From NCBI GenBank assembly GCA_030640495.1, contig DAOWJH010000068.1:1-6419 (forward strand): a stretch of DNA of 6,419 nucleotides. Direction: 5' to 3'. The notes under the pieces were generated by a model, which worked only from the letters and a program-made list of their open reading frames with translations, did not search any database and was not told where the DNA came from. Source of the stretch: Dehalococcoidia bacterium. Its GTDB lineage: Bacteria; Chloroflexota; Dehalococcoidia; Dehalococcoidales; DAOWJH01. Position numbers and translations under genes: made by a program. The first letter of the stretch is position 1. The number at the start of each line of letters is the position of its first letter. Shown in pieces: positions 5,961 through 6,419 of the stretch.

Positions 5961-6419
5961 CTAAGTCCCCTCCTTCTGTTGTTTTTGCTGGCAGGCTGGT
6001 TGCCAGCGCTCTAATCCGCAGGCATTACAAGCCTGGTAACGGCAATCGGGAGTTTCCTTAGCCTCTAGGCTACGCTGATATTCCCGTTTCAGAAAAGCAG
6101 TGGTTACTCCGGTATCAATATGAGCCCAGGGGAGGGGTTCGTCTAAGGGTCGCTGCCTGAGGGCATAGAAATCAGCCTCCAGCCCGGCCGCTTCAAAGGC
6201 ATCAAGCCAGTTTTTATAATTAAGCCGCTCATTCCAGGCATCAAAGGTTGAACCCAGTTGCCAGGCGTGGTAGATAACCCTGCCTAATCGTCTGTCTCCT
6301 CGTGACAATACTGCCTCAAGCCGGCTGAGCTTAGGCTCTGGCCACGACAGCCTGACCCCCTTACGGCGCAAGCCCAGCTTTAGAACTTCATGCCTTGCCT
6401 CTAACCCCTGTTCCCCTTC
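5961..6419 (-). CDS. B12-binding-type radical SAM protein (TIGR03960-like), C-terminal fragment; N-terminus off the right edge
   Basis: The frame stays open to the window edge, giving 152 C-terminal residues. A TTG at 6369-6371 is internal, not a start, because family-like sequence (RHEVLKLGLRRKGVRLSWPE) continues through it. Recognisable features are SRLEAVLSRGDRRL, the FDAWNERLNYKNWLDAFEAA stretch, LPWAHIDTGV, and a terminal cysteine group DCRYQACNACG (Cys126, Cys131, Cys134, with Cys143 later). This matches the C-terminus of the large uncharacterised radical SAM proteins that carry an N-terminal B12-binding-like domain. The radical SAM CxxxCxxC and the B12 domain lie outside this window, so the assignment rests on the tail alone. 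In many bacteria a DUF2344 protein follows this family; here an SDR follows directly with no gap. The reaction is not known for this family as far as I can say. Confidence 0.8.
   Translation of the reverse strand, partial: EGEQGLEARHEVLKLGLRRKGVRLSWPEPKLSRLEAVLSRGDRRLGRVIYHAWQLGSTFDAWNERLNYKNWLDAFEAAGLEADFYALRQRPLDEPLPWAHIDTGVTTAFLKREYQRSLEAKETPDCRYQACNACGLERWQPACQQKQQKEGT
5969..5975 (-). promoter_or_regulatory. Ribosome binding site of the second SDR gene, inside the radical SAM coding end
   Basis: Read on the minus strand this is AAGGAGG, 8 nt before the ATG at 5960. It lies within the last codons (KEGT) of the upstream gene, the usual arrangement for coupled translation. Confidence 0.8.

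Noticed and set aside
5610..6014. Plus-strand open frame of 134 codons antisense to the second SDR and the radical SAM end
   Set aside because: Its product shows no recognisable motif, while the opposite strand encodes complete SDR motifs with a good ribosome binding site. It is a shadow frame.
6369..6371. TTG as the start of a short 136-residue gene on the minus strand
   Set aside because: The frame stays open to the window edge with family-like sequence upstream of the TTG, so this is the interior of a longer radical SAM gene.

Overview
The window reads as an ordinary chromosomal segment of a bacterium. The GyrA sequence and the TPR protein beside it look most like Dehalococcoidia (Chloroflexota) proteins I know. 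The moderate GC content, several GTG/TTG starts and an SDR-rich gene set fit an uncultivated member of that group. This placement is inference from protein resemblance, not a search result.

Layout: (1) a partial NifU-like iron-sulfur scaffold gene on the minus strand runs off the left edge (1-197). (2) A 119-bp divergent intergenic region (198-316) holds a perfect 16-bp palindrome, a second short inverted repeat and a plausible sigma70-type promoter reading rightward. (3) A tightly spaced plus-strand run follows: a TPR protein with an unrecognised C-terminal half (317-1150), DNA gyrase subunit A (1160-3625), a short-chain dehydrogenase/reductase (3654-4421) and an alpha/beta hydrolase (4458-5147). 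Gaps are 9, 28 and 36 bp with no clear terminator between genes, so they may form one transcription unit. (4) A 27-bp convergent gap (5148-5174) has two inverted repeats, each overlapping one of the two facing stop codons. (5) A minus-strand pair follows: the C-terminal part of a B12-binding-type radical SAM protein entering from the right edge (6419-5961), then a second SDR (5960-5175) whose ATG directly abuts the upstream stop codon.

How the genes fit together: gyrase A supplies the DNA-breaking subunit of gyrase, and the TPR protein is probably co-translated with it. The SDR, hydrolase and SDR genes look like generic oxidoreductase/hydrolase metabolism with unknown substrates. The two SDRs are similar in length and motif content but face each other, so they are not one operon.

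I find no mobile element, CRISPR array, RNA gene or defence system, and no convincing evidence of an undescribed system. The most open questions are the unknown domain of the gyrA-linked TPR protein and the palindrome in the divergent promoter region. No gene-free stretch exceeds 119 bp.
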